64,000 nt of DNA from Shewanella sp. c952 (GTDB lineage: Bacteria > Pseudomonadota > Gammaproteobacteria > Enterobacterales > Shewanellaceae), in assembly GCF_019654975.1 (NCBI RefSeq), contig NZ_BPEW01000024.1:1-64000 (forward strand). Direction: 5' to 3'. A program made the translations under genes and the position numbers. Shown in pieces: positions 1 through 7,566 of this stretch. The notes below the pieces were generated by a model. The model searched no databases, was not told the origin of the DNA, and was given only the letters and a program-made list of their open reading frames with translations. Each line of letters begins with the position of its first letter. Within the stretch, counting starts at the first letter, position 1.

Positions 1-67
1 CATTCATGGCATTTACTCGTGGTAATTTTTGTTTGGCGATAAATTTGATCACCAAATGCCATGAATG
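1..67. repeat. 14-bp inverted repeat at the window edge
   Basis: CATTCATGGCATTT (1-14) is repeated as its exact reverse complement at 54-67, giving a stem with a loop of about 39 bases. It sits just upstream of an insertion-sequence remnant and may be a dispersed hairpin element or part of a structure that continues left of the window. The function is unknown. Confidence 0.5.
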
Positions 68-146
68 TTCCTTATTATTTTTCCTATCTCATTATTTCTA
101 TTTGTCTTTTTGTGGGGATTCGTCAGACACTGACCCCACTTATTAA

Positions 147-485
147 GACCTCACCGCTATCTATGTCCCAGAGCCTGAAGGTGAAGCCATCAGGGATTTA
201 TCTCGGGCACAAGAAACGGCGATGAAGGACTTAAAATATGCCAAATACCAACTAAAAGCACTGCAACTCAGAAGCAACATCAGCTACAGAGGCACTGCTA
301 ACTGGTCACTTAAACATTTACGTTGGCTCACTGAGCTTATCTTGCCACATCCTAGTCAACAGATTGTCTTGCAAGAATACTTACAAACCATTATTGAGCG
401 TATGGCGGCCCAATTGTCTTGTACCTATACCTATCGATTAATATTGTATATATTCGCCTCTGTAAAGCACTCGAAACATACATAA
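147..485 (+). pseudogene. IS110-family transposase remnant
   Basis: From 147 the frame reads as an internal piece of an IS110-type (DEDD) transposase. The recognisable stretch runs from VPEPEGEAIRDL through NISYRGTANW and LRWLTE to PHPSQQIVLQEYLQ, which in full proteins lies in the middle, between the RuvC-like catalytic part and the C-terminal domain. There is an in-frame stop at 144-146. Similarity ends near 407, after which the frame continues with unrelated residues to a stop at 485. The N-terminal catalytic region and the C-terminal half are absent, so this is a decayed fragment. An ATG at 222 could start an 87-residue ORF but is not a natural start for the family. Confidence 0.75.
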
Positions 486-495
486 AGGGATTTAT

Positions 496-1230
496 ATGAA
501 ATACATCTATATACTATCAATTGCTTGCCTTACGTTTTTGTCAGCCTGCACATCAACCTCTAACCCCAGCGATGAAAAAAGTTCCTTCCATATAAACTCT
601 GCTAGCATAAAAATTATTTCAGAAGATAAAGCTGAAGGGAAAAAACCAGCATTTATAGCTATTATAAATAATATAAGAGATAAGAATATGGAGGATTACA
701 AGAAAAAATATAATAACTTAAGGCCTGGTTTTTACAGCGTAAACTTTACTTACCTCATAGCCACAAAAGATCAATATTTATTAGAAAACAATGATAAAGA
801 GGGTTACACCTCTTTATCTTTCTATGCCCAGAAAGGTCGTCTTTACATTATAAAACCTATAGTTACGTCTTCAGGAAAGATCATTTGGAGTGTAGAGGAT
901 AATTTTAGCGAAATTCAAAGCTCAATAGTCCCAAGTATTAAGCTAAACCATGACTTTAACCCACTAATAATGATAAAACCCAAGTACCCATCATTTGCAA
1001 TAAAGGAAAACATTACGAGTAAGTGCACACTTACATTTGACCTAAAGGATACTGAATCTGGTGCTAAACCAACTAATATCCAAGTTAAATCATGCCCCAA
1101 CAAGGAGCTATTCTTAGCAGGTAGCATAGAAAACCTACAACGATGGTTATACTCTAACGTTAAAAAAATTGCACAGAAAAAAGGCAGTTCAACAACAGGG
1201 CTAGAGGTAACGTTCAATTATAGTTTTTAG
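496..1230 (+). CDS. Lipoprotein with TonB C-terminal-like domain
   Basis: This 244-residue protein begins with a lipoprotein signal ending in a lipobox (LSAC, Cys about 18), so it is probably anchored in the cell envelope. Residues about 160-244 resemble a TonB C-terminal fold: a KPKYPSFA segment, a β-strand run ending in the SCP motif, then NLQRWLYS and a final strand. In TonB this domain contacts outer-membrane transporters, but here no proline-rich linker or N-terminal membrane helix precedes it, so a role in TonB energy transfer is not implied. A purine-rich ribosome site (AAAGGGA) lies 6 bases before the ATG. The gene is AT-rich and lies between an IS remnant and a transposase, which suggests acquisition by transfer. 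Confidence 0.6.
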   Translation: MKYIYILSIACLTFLSACTSTSNPSDEKSSFHINSASIKIISEDKAEGKKPAFIAIINNIRDKNMEDYKKKYNNLRPGFYSVNFTYLIATKDQYLLENNDKEGYTSLSFYAQKGRLYIIKPIVTSSGKIIWSVEDNFSEIQSSIVPSIKLNHDFNPLIMIKPKYPSFAIKENITSKCTLTFDLKDTESGAKPTNIQVKSCPNKELFLAGSIENLQRWLYSNVKKIAQKKGSSTTGLEVTFNYSF

Positions 1231-1241
1231 ATATAAAACAT

Positions 1242-2626
1242 AAGCCAGCCATTGTGTATCAATGCGACTAGAGCAATGACAATAAGCAGTGTCTTCAGGA
1301 CTAATGAGGATTAGTAATAGTTGGCTTAAATGTGTAGCGAAACGGAACCTAAAACATCGAGACAGCCATGGTTAATGGCCTAAATGATGACCTGCTACTA
1401 TGCTTGATTTGAGCATTTAACAAGGAGGTTGCATGCCAAGGCCAAGACGAACCCACATTAGTTTGGAAGATACCGCTTATTATCATTGTTGCAGTCGTGT
1501 AGTGCGGCGGGCCTTTCTGTGTGGTAATGACAAATATACAGGTAAGAACTATGATCACCGCCGTGATTGGGTTGAAAAGCAAATATTGAAGCTAACAGAG
1601 GTATTTTCGATAGATGTTGCGGCCTATGCTGTGATGAGTAATCACCTTCATCTTGTGCTGCACGTTGACGTAGGACAGGTTAATGCCTGGTCAGATAGAG
1701 ATGTGGTGTTGCAATGGCATAAGCTATTTAATGGCACAGTGCTAACACAGAAATTTGCCAAGGGCGAAGTGATTGAAGAGTATGCTGTTACCCAGCTTAA
1801 ACATCTAATAGCGACCTATCGCTCAAGGCTAAGTGATATTAGTTGGTTTATGCGGTGCCTCAATGAGCCTATTGCGAGACAAGCCAACCTAGAAGACAAT
1901 TGCACAGGCCATTTCTGGGAAGGGCGGTTTAAGTCTCAAGCTTTACTGGATGAGGCTGCAGTATTGGCTTGCATGGCCTATGTGGAGCTCAACCCGATTC
2001 GAGCTCAAATGGCTAGTACACCCGAGCAATCAGATTTCACTAGTATCAAGCTCAGAGTGAAAGCTGCACTATCAGGTGAACAACCCAAAAGTCTTTTATC
2101 GTTTGTTGGTAATGAACGCGCTAATCAACCCAAAGGTATAGTTTTCTCACTGCAAGACTACCTTGTATTGGTAGATGAGACAGGCCGAGCCATTCGAGAT
2201 GACAAACATGGGGCCATCGATTCAAAGGCTAGTGGCATACTTGACCGGCTAAATATCCCGACAGCAAACTGGATAAAAATCGTCACTGAATTTGGCCAAC
2301 TGTTTCATGGTCCTGTAGGCACATTGCAAGAGTTTAGTCACTACTGTGAGCATTTGAATAAACGAAGGCGACACTTCTCAAGTAGTTGTCGGTATATTCC
2401 CACCAGCTAAATTCAAATCGTCACTTACCACATCGTTCCTCAGTCAAATTGACAGAGTTAACCTTCCTTACCGAAAAACTAACTATACGTGTCTGTTTTA
2501 CGTTCTTAGGGCCTACTTCGCATAGCCTATTAGTGTGTTGGGCGAAGATTAGAGGCGAGGAACCAAGCCGTCATAGATATACTTGGTGAGAGTCTGCTAT
2601 GTTTTTGATTAATAATGGCTGGCTAA
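1242..2626. mobile_element. RAYT-type unit bounded by inverted repeats
   Basis: AGCCAGCCATT (1243-1253) recurs as its reverse complement AATGGCTGGCT (2614-2624), and the match extends imperfectly outward by a few bases. The pair brackets the REP-associated transposase gene with about 190 bp of noncoding DNA on each side, which contains small hairpins (for example CTAAT/ATTAG near 1299-1313). This looks like the boundary of the transposase-carrying unit, although RAYT genes are not usually flanked by classical terminal repeats. No target duplication was identified. Confidence 0.4.
1433..2410 (+). CDS. REP-associated tyrosine transposase (Y1/IS200-like)
   Basis: This 325-residue protein carries the HUH-nuclease signature of the Y1 transposase superfamily: TAYYHCCSR near residues 14-22, HLH at 71-73 within MSNHLHLVL, GHFWEGRF near 159-166 and YVELNPIRA near 188. 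REP-associated (RAYT) members nick and rejoin single-stranded DNA using a metal bound by the HUH histidines and a catalytic Tyr. The usual Tyr position just before the GHFWEGRF block reads WFMRCLNEP here, so the nucleophile may be another Tyr, for example in TYRSRL, or may be missing. An AAGGAGG ribosome site lies 6 bases before the ATG. The gene is intact and is the only complete transposase in the window. Confidence 0.85.
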   Translation: MPRPRRTHISLEDTAYYHCCSRVVRRAFLCGNDKYTGKNYDHRRDWVEKQILKLTEVFSIDVAAYAVMSNHLHLVLHVDVGQVNAWSDRDVVLQWHKLFNGTVLTQKFAKGEVIEEYAVTQLKHLIATYRSRLSDISWFMRCLNEPIARQANLEDNCTGHFWEGRFKSQALLDEAAVLACMAYVELNPIRAQMASTPEQSDFTSIKLRVKAALSGEQPKSLLSFVGNERANQPKGIVFSLQDYLVLVDETGRAIRDDKHGAIDSKASGILDRLNIPTANWIKIVTEFGQLFHGPVGTLQEFSHYCEHLNKRRRHFSSSCRYIPTS

Positions 2627-2656
2627 TGTATTTTTCAAGTTGAAAATAAAAGAAAA

Positions 2657-2788
2657 ATGGATTTAGTACTTCAAAACACTCAAGCAATAGTAGCTGAGCA
2701 GCAAAGGGTTAAATTAGAGAAAAATAAAGAAGATGAGCTAGCCAAATATTGCGCTATGGTTATGTATAAAGACTATAGATGCAAATAG
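2657..2788 (+). CDS. Hypothetical 43-residue ORF
   Basis: This is a short frame in otherwise gene-free DNA between the transposase and the cassettes. It encodes a hydrophilic, Lys/Glu/Gln-rich peptide (AEQQRVKLEKNKEDELAKYC) likely to form a coiled or α-helical segment, with three Cys/Met residues near the end. A purine-rich stretch (AAAATAAAAGAAAA) precedes the ATG but there is no clear ribosome site. It could be a real small gene or the tail of a decayed larger one. No family was recognised. Confidence 0.3.
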   Translation: MDLVLQNTQAIVAEQQRVKLEKNKEDELAKYCAMVMYKDYRCK

Positions 2789-3006
2789 CATTAATCCAAA
2801 ATTAGAATCATTGAGACTAGTGCTGCTATAAAGCTCTATATAATAGACCCTTACGTTGATATGCAAAGACCATCATTAATATGGCTACACGCAAGCATAA
2901 TATGCATTGAGTCATTATGACTAACTTGTTTTGGGACAAAACCTTGTTAGAGTTAAAGCGCTTGGGGGTTGAGTTTCATTAGGGAAAGTATGGCAAAAGG
3001 ATATGC

Positions 3007-3104
3007 GGTAACGCCTTACTAATGGGCGCATAAATGCTTGGCTAAAATTAGCGACGAAGGAGCGCAAGCCAAGCGTTTGCGTCCTTTTGAGTAACTTGTT
3101 ATAC
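3007..3104 (-). other. attC-like recombination site (cassette 1)
   Basis: Read on the minus strand, this about 98-bp site starts with GTATAACAAG and ends with GGCGTTACC. Between them are two imperfect complementary arms: CGCAAACGCTTGGC pairs with the region around GCCAAGCATTTATGCG, and GAGCGCAAGCC lies near the centre. This is the architecture of integron attC sites of the Vibrio/Shewanella type. It begins 4-5 bases after the stop codon of the 3110-3475 gene, where the attC of a cassette belongs. The terminal core GTTACC departs from the GTTRRRY consensus, so this site may be degenerate. Confidence 0.7.
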
Positions 3105-3109
3105 AGCAA

Positions 3110-3475
3110 CTAACTCTGAGCTTTAGTTTTTTGAAAGAAAAAGCATGCCGTGACTACAACAACCCCAGCAACAACAGAATATAAAGGCATTTCAAAAAAG
3201 AACATATTCATGGTTCGTTGACCATCATGTTCTGTTTTTGATGCCCATAATAAACCAGTAAGACACAGAGCCAACCAAGGTAAAACAGCAATACTGAGTC
3301 GTAACAGAAAACTGCCAAGTGCGAACTTAAACTGAAACCAAATAGCAATTGCAGGGATTACTAAAAGCCCGCCAAACCAAAACAAGGCACCACCTAGCTC
3401 GAAGTAGTAACCAGATAAAATAGCTATAGTTGAAATGGCTAAATTAATACTATTTTGTTTGAATATTTCGCTCAT
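3110..3475 (-). CDS. Cassette-borne integral membrane protein, unknown function
   Basis: This 121-residue protein has about four hydrophobic segments: near residues 10-35 (IAILSGYYFELGGALFWFGG and on), 36-50, 58-78 and 95-113. It ends in a short basic-polar tail, which points to the inner membrane. AAGGAACT precedes the ATG at the expected distance. The gene fills one integron-type cassette: attC lies immediately downstream, and the attC of the next cassette ends 12 bases upstream of the start. Cassette proteins are often lineage-specific and I recognise no family. Confidence 0.6.
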   Translation of the reverse strand: MSEIFKQNSINLAISTIAILSGYYFELGGALFWFGGLLVIPAIAIWFQFKFALGSFLLRLSIAVLPWLALCLTGLLWASKTEHDGQRTMNMFFFEMPLYSVVAGVVVVTACFFFQKTKAQS

Positions 3476-3486
3476 AGTTCCTTGCT

Positions 3487-3586
3487 GTATAACGCCCCAT
3501 TAAGAGGCAAAAAATAGTTGGTTAAAATAAGCGACGCAGGAGCAAAAACCAACTGTTTTTTGTCCTGCTTTAATGACTTGTTATAT
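3487..3586 (-). other. attC recombination site (cassette 2)
   Basis: On the minus strand this 100-bp site runs from CATATAACAAGTC to GGGGCGTTATAC. Its inner arms are complementary: GACAAAAAACAGTTGG against CCAACTATTTTTTGCC. The central GCTCCTGCGTCGC block is shared almost exactly with the neighbouring attC at 3007-3104. The 3' core GTTATAC fits the GTTRRRY-type crossover site. The TAA stop codon of the 3581-3937 gene overlaps the first bases of the site, a common arrangement in cassettes. Confidence 0.8.
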
Positions 3587-3937
3587 GCCGGATGCCACCG
3601 CCCGTACTTTGCAACTATGATACAACTTTTTATCTAGAACCTTACCACTTGGCAATGCTATGGCAATAGTTGCAGAGGTATTTAGAATTACATCTTTATT
3701 GGTTGGGCTTGTTATATGAAACTCAATTCTGTCTTTATCGAGTTCTAAAACCTCAGCGCAAACCAAACAACTTTTACCGTAAATTTCGTCAGCGTATACA
3801 GCTACTTTACCAAGGGATTTATCTAAAAGAGGTTTATCAATATCCAATTCTATTTCGTTAACGCATAGTTCAATAGCTTTTGCGAAATTACAAAATAAAC
3901 ATATTGAAATAAGTGCTAAAAGTTGAATTCTACGCAT
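3581..3937 (-). CDS. Cassette-borne secreted protein, unknown function
   Basis: I take the ATG at 3937 as start because AAGGGAACT sits directly before it, matching the AAGGAACT before the neighbouring cassette gene; an upstream ATG at 3952 lies inside the cassette boundary. The 118-residue product starts with a Sec signal (RRIQLLALISICLFCNFAKA) cleaved before IELCVNEIEL. The mature part has five Cys residues, including a CLVC pair, consistent with disulfides in the periplasm. The stop codon overlaps the attC site. Upstream, GTTATATGCC at 3948-3957 on the minus strand looks like the 5' junction of the cassette. No family was recognised. Confidence 0.6.
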   Translation of the reverse strand: MRRIQLLALISICLFCNFAKAIELCVNEIELDIDKPLLDKSLGKVAVYADEIYGKSCLVCAEVLELDKDRIEFHITSPTNKDVILNTSATIAIALPSGKVLDKKLYHSCKVRAVASGI

Positions 3938-3957
3938 AGTTCCCTTAGGCATATAAC

Positions 3958-4371
3958 AGTATATTAGGCTGAATTCCGAATAAGAACGGTCTTAATAAGA
4001 ACAGGTCGCCAGTATTTTAATCACTCAAGACTAACAGTAAAACCTTGTATCAACAATGAGTTGTAACATAGAAAGAACTGATTCCTAGTTTCACTGCCTG
4101 AGTGAAACAAAGAACTGCCATCATTGCATAAAGTGCAATGTTCACGCTGGAAGAAAAGTCACTAGGCTCCAGCCTATATGATAATTCGGGGGCAGGTCTT
4201 GGATCTTGCATCCTACATTAGCTTTTATAAGCCCAAAGCTTTAATTGTGCTACTGACCAGTTTTATCAGTGAAAATGATTTTGACGCATTTCCGCGTTAA
4301 GCTTCAAACCGCAAGGGTATAAATTTAAACACCAGTTAACCAGTGTAGATACGGCTGAAGCCGTCGAAAAC
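3958..4371. other. Gene-free region with hairpins upstream of the cassettes
   Basis: No convincing gene is visible here. Two perfect hairpins lie close together: GTTTCAC/GTGAAAC (4088-4108) and CATTGCA/TGCAATG (4122-4140). No integrase gene or clear attI was found next to the cassettes. The region may contain decayed mobile DNA. Confidence 0.4.
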
Positions 4372-4429
4372 ATGGCCAATTCTGTTCCATACATAATTTG
4401 GCATTCCCCCCGTCCATGGAGGTCTGATG
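4372..4429. repeat. 58-bp dispersed repeat, copy A
   Basis: This segment aligns without gaps to 60681-60738, with about 46 of 58 bases identical, and shares the cores CCAATTCTGTTCCATA, TGGCAT and TGGAGG. It also contains GTCCATG, which pairs with CATGGAC at about 4445-4452. Two copies 56 kb apart in intergenic DNA indicate a genome-wide repeat family. Open frames read across both copies share a MYGTEL/FYGTEL string only because of this repeat. Confidence 0.65.
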
Positions 4430-4562
4430 TTTTCGCTGAGCTTACATGGACGTACTTGAAGCGTGCTTCAGCAGTGTCTGCACATACCCCGCTGGAGGCG
4501 ATTAATAGCCATGAGCCTACAAATTCAAACAGGTTGCTTGGTAACACCAGTTAAAAATGCAA

Positions 4563-4754
4563 TTAGTCTTCATTCAAAGGCCAACCAATCTTGGCGCAAA
4601 AGTGAGGCTGCATTAAGCTAACTTGATCCCAACGTTCTAATACCTGCAAATCTGCTGATAAAGCCCAACCATAGTGAGCATAGCAACCATTTTTAGCTGA
4701 ACCTAAGCTGAACACCAGTCAGATTGCTACACAAGATGCGAGTTTCAGCAGCAT
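4563..4754 (-). pseudogene. Small secreted-protein gene with in-frame stop
   Basis: From an ATG at 4754 the minus strand reads MLLKLASCVAI, then TGA at codon 12, then LVFSLGSAKNGCYAHYGW and on to a natural stop at codon 64. Ignoring the TGA, the frame is a typical short exported protein: a hydrophobic signal of about 20 residues followed by a mature part rich in Trp, Tyr and Cys (GCYAHYGWALSADLQV, ERWDQVSLMQPHFCAKIGW, PLNED). The single stop inside the signal is probably an inactivating point mutation. A GTG just after the stop could restart translation but would lose the signal. No family was recognised. Confidence 0.45.
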
Positions 4755-4801
4755 GCTTTTGATAGAGTGAGATCAATTGCACAAAGCCAACGGGAAGTAT
4801 T

Positions 4802-5272
4802 ATGCCAAAGCGTTCAAAAGCTGAAACTAAGCACACTATCGAGCAGATCTTAATTGAAGCGCAGAAGCAGATCCTAGAAATGGGTTATGACGTTATGTCC
4901 TACTCAAGCTTGTCTGAAGCAACTGGCATCAGCCGTACCGGTATTAGCCATCATTTCCCTCATAAGTCGGACTTCTTAATCCAACTCGAACCCAAATTTG
5001 CAAGTTTACTTATGGAACACTTAGATTTTAGTTGCCGTGATGCATTGCGAACCTCTTGGCTTAGAGCGCTAGAGTCGCCAACATTTAGCGGTATCGTTAA
5101 GCTGTTTTTCTCTATCTGCGGTTCTAGCCAGTTGGATTCTGCGCAATATAAAACATTAGGTTCGCTTAACGCTAAGGCATCTGCGGAGCTTGGTGAGCAT
5201 GGGCCATCAATGATTGATATGTTACTGGGGCGAAGTGCAGTGTTGTTGTTTAGTCAGAAGCAGCTTGTGTAG
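4802..5272 (+). CDS. TetR/AcrR-family transcriptional regulator
   Basis: This 156-residue protein has the N-terminal TetR DNA-binding domain: a helix ending AQKQILEMGYDVMSYSSLSEA, followed by the helix-turn-helix around SEATGISRTGISHHFPHKSDFL (residues about 35-60). TetR proteins are dimeric repressors whose helical C-terminal domain binds a ligand. This one is short for the family, usually about 190-220 residues, so the ligand-binding part may be compact or truncated. There is a weak GGGAAG ribosome site. Its target is unclear because its neighbours are an interrupted gene and a hypothetical gene on the other strand. Confidence 0.8.
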   Translation: MPKRSKAETKHTIEQILIEAQKQILEMGYDVMSYSSLSEATGISRTGISHHFPHKSDFLIQLEPKFASLLMEHLDFSCRDALRTSWLRALESPTFSGIVKLFFSICGSSQLDSAQYKTLGSLNAKASAELGEHGPSMIDMLLGRSAVLLFSQKQLV

Positions 5273-5289
5273 GGGGTTACTGAATAAGG

Positions 5290-5562
5290 CTATTTCTGCT
5301 CTCTTAGTACGATACTTGGATTAAAATTAATCTCACCTTCATCATCTATTGTTGCGAGTTTATTGTCTTGGCTGGCAACGGCAGTGCTGCAATTATTCGC
5401 ATTACGAACAAACAAAAGTTGGTAGCCCAATTTCGCTAAGGTATAAAAGGCAAATCGCTGCGCATTAGTGAGTTTTATCCAGTGGCTATTAGTATCAATT
5501 AGCGTCTCTTTTCTGTTTTCGATAAAAGGTGACGTTAGCTCCATAGCTGCTGTGTGTAGCAT
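5290..5562 (-). CDS. Conserved hypothetical protein, 90 residues
   Basis: This is a small soluble-looking protein with no signal peptide. It contains the string HWIKLTNAQRFAFYTLAKLG, which looks like a compact α-helical fold, and one central NNC. A weak ribosome site (AAGTGA) precedes the ATG at 5562. It converges with the TetR-family gene, their stops lying only 17 bases apart. I recognise no domain; it has the codon use and composition of a real chromosomal gene. Confidence 0.5.
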   Translation of the reverse strand: MLHTAAMELTSPFIENRKETLIDTNSHWIKLTNAQRFAFYTLAKLGYQLLFVRNANNCSTAVASQDNKLATIDDEGEINFNPSIVLREQK

Positions 5563-5814
5563 TTAAATTCACTTATATTGACTAAAGTTTCGATTGCCAA
5601 TCTTGATGCATAAATGAACGATAAGCAAGTGGAATTTATCGTTTTAGTTGATGATGAGAATGGTCGCTATATTCTTGTATATTGAGTACCAAATACTATT
5701 GAATACAGCTCTAAAAAACACTTACAGGTTATAGCGAGCAAAGTTGTTTTTGTATATGCTTGCGGCGTTCTAGATTTTAAGAGTTATGAATTAAATATTC
5801 AGCATCAAGGAGTA

Positions 5815-6411
5815 ATGCAAGAAATGGATGTCAAACCTCAGGTCAGCGCTGCTGCAGAACCTATAAAGCGCTTCCCCAAATTAGATAATCAAGAGTTAGT
5901 AAAGACTAGTTTCTGGATTAGCCAAGTATTTATGATCATTGCCACCATTGTCGGTGTCTACCTCGCGGCTCAAGAAGGCTTATCACAAGCTATCGTTTTT
6001 GATGAATTATCTAACAAACAGAATAATTATTATCTGCGACATGCGCTTTATGATGAAGTGAATGACAACGTGACCATTATCAATGAATACGCAGATACAG
6101 TAGCAAAAAGCTCTCCTTATGATTTAAAGAGTATTCACCCCAATATGGCCACCTTTGTTTGGGAGAATATGCGTTACTCCGCCAATACGCTAGAAACGCC
6201 AACACAGATCTTAACCGAGACGCGGCGTTTTTATATGGCATCTGCCGATATTATTTCCAAAATGGAAACGCGATTTTACGGTGCCAAATTTGGCGCAAAA
6301 AAACTTAAAGAGTTAACCAAAGGGGTATCTGAATCAACCCTGCCAATGTTAAAAGATAACTACCAAGCATTAGCTATTGAGCTAAAAGCTGCTGATATTA
6401 CTGTCGAATAA
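5815..6411 (+). CDS. Membrane-anchored hypothetical protein
   Basis: This 198-residue protein has a short cytoplasmic N-terminus, one transmembrane helix near residues 37-56 (VFMIIATIVGVYLAAQ), then about 140 residues of mostly helical periplasmic or cytoplasmic domain with acidic and Asn-rich segments. AAGGAG lies 2 bases before the ATG at 5815 and 11 bases before a second ATG at 5824, so the start is uncertain. The gene ends 9 bases before the zinc-ribbon rhomboid gene and is almost certainly cotranscribed with it, which raises the possibility that it is a substrate or partner of that protease. That link is inference. Confidence 0.6.
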   Translation: MQEMDVKPQVSAAAEPIKRFPKLDNQELVKTSFWISQVFMIIATIVGVYLAAQEGLSQAIVFDELSNKQNNYYLRHALYDEVNDNVTIINEYADTVAKSSPYDLKSIHPNMATFVWENMRYSANTLETPTQILTETRRFYMASADIISKMETRFYGAKFGAKKLKELTKGVSESTLPMLKDNYQALAIELKAADITVE

Positions 6412-6420
6412 GGATATAAA

Positions 6421-7503
6421 ATGACAATCATCTGCCCAGGCTGTAACAGCCAAGCGATGCGAGTGTTTGACTTTCATGGTCAAGAAGTGGATAGCTGTAC
6501 TCAATGCGGCGGAATTTGGTTTGATAGTGGTGAGCTCAATGGCGCGCTGTCTGTCGCTGATAATGGCAATAGCAATGTTGGCATCGAAAACGCTTTAGGT
6601 GAGAATCTAGGTGTATCATCTCGAAAATGCAGCCACTGCCAATGTAATATGCAGCACTATTATTTGATGGACGACTTTCAGATAGAGGTCGATGTCTGCC
6701 ACTCTTGCACTGGTGTTTGGATTGATGAGCATGAACGTGAAAAGGTAGTGCAATCTCCTAGAGTAAGAGCGGCATTAGAGCTACTTAATCAGAAAACCAG
6801 CGTTAAAACTTGGCTGTTTCAATTTCTATTGCAGATGCCTATTGAGTATAACCTCAAAACCAAGACTAAGCCGTGGGTTACTTATGCTTTGCTGGCGTTA
6901 AATATCATCATCTTCTTTGCTTATGGTTATAGCGAACCGGCAACAGTGTGGGTGTTCGATCATTTTGCGATGCAGCCTTCGTTAGTGATGCAAGGTCAGC
7001 AGGTGATGCCGTTGCTAAGCCATATGTTCTTGCATGGCGATATTATCCATCTGCTAGGTAATATGTATTTTCTCTATGTGGTGGGTGACAATTTAGAGGA
7101 TGCAATTGGTCATTCACGCTTTTTGGCTGTGTATCTTCTATGTGGTTTTGCCGCTGCATTCGCGCAAATAGCGTCAGACCCAACTTCAGCTATCTTTATG
7201 GTTGGTGCAAGTGGTGCTATAGCAGGGTTATTTGGCATGTACCTGTTGTGGTTTAGGCATGCCAGCCTCACCTTTATGTTTGTTATCTACCAAAAGAAGT
7301 TATCGCCAATGGTATTTTTTGCTATTTGGTTATTGATAAACCTTTTTGGCGCATGGGCGGCCGAGGGCGGAGTTGCTTATTGGGCGCACATTGGTGGCTT
7401 TATCGCAGGCCTCATAATCGGTTTATCGCTTAAAGCACGGGTTATGTCTGCTAATCCTATTTTGGCACTGCTTAACTCGCCTGAAGTGAAGGTTTCTCGG
7501 TAA
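6421..7503 (+). CDS. Rhomboid-family intramembrane protease with two zinc ribbons
   Basis: This 360-residue protein has two N-terminal TFIIB-type zinc ribbons: CPGC with CTQCGGIWFDSGEL (about 5-40), and CSHC with CHSCTGVWIDEHE (about 71-108). A hydrophobic rhomboid domain follows from about 145. It carries the rhomboid signatures HMFLHGDIIHLLGNMYFL, the catalytic serine loop GASGAIAGLFG (about 261-271) and the catalytic histidine in YWAHIGGFIAG (about 322). Rhomboids cleave transmembrane substrates within the inner membrane; the ribbons probably recognise a partner or substrate on the cytoplasmic face. It follows the membrane-anchored gene at 5815-6411 and ends at a strong terminator. Confidence 0.88.
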   Translation: MTIICPGCNSQAMRVFDFHGQEVDSCTQCGGIWFDSGELNGALSVADNGNSNVGIENALGENLGVSSRKCSHCQCNMQHYYLMDDFQIEVDVCHSCTGVWIDEHEREKVVQSPRVRAALELLNQKTSVKTWLFQFLLQMPIEYNLKTKTKPWVTYALLALNIIIFFAYGYSEPATVWVFDHFAMQPSLVMQGQQVMPLLSHMFLHGDIIHLLGNMYFLYVVGDNLEDAIGHSRFLAVYLLCGFAAAFAQIASDPTSAIFMVGASGAIAGLFGMYLLWFRHASLTFMFVIYQKKLSPMVFFAIWLLINLFGAWAAEGGVAYWAHIGGFIAGLIIGLSLKARVMSANPILALLNSPEVKVSR

Positions 7504-7523
7504 AAGGCAAAGCTTATAAAGAG

Positions 7524-7552
7524 AAAAAGGCCGCATTATGCGGCCTTTTTTA
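7524..7552. terminator. Bidirectional rho-independent terminator
   Basis: AAAAAGGCCGCA and TGCGGCCTTTTTT form a strong GC-rich stem with a tiny loop and T/A runs on both sides. It lies between the convergent rhomboid and MipA/OmpV genes and can serve both. Confidence 0.9.
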
Positions 7553-7566
7553 ATTATAAAAAACGT

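Noticed and set aside
2921..3109. 62-residue minus-strand frame
   Set aside because: It lies over the attC site at 3007-3104 and the cassette end, so it is not a gene.
3958..4371. attI site or integrase remnant beside the cassettes
   Set aside because: No IntI-like motif or clear attI core was found on either strand.
4266..4547. 93-residue minus-strand frame
   Set aside because: It reads across the dispersed 58-bp repeat. The MYGTEL string it shares with a frame at 60539-60781 is caused by the repeat, and neither has a ribosome site.
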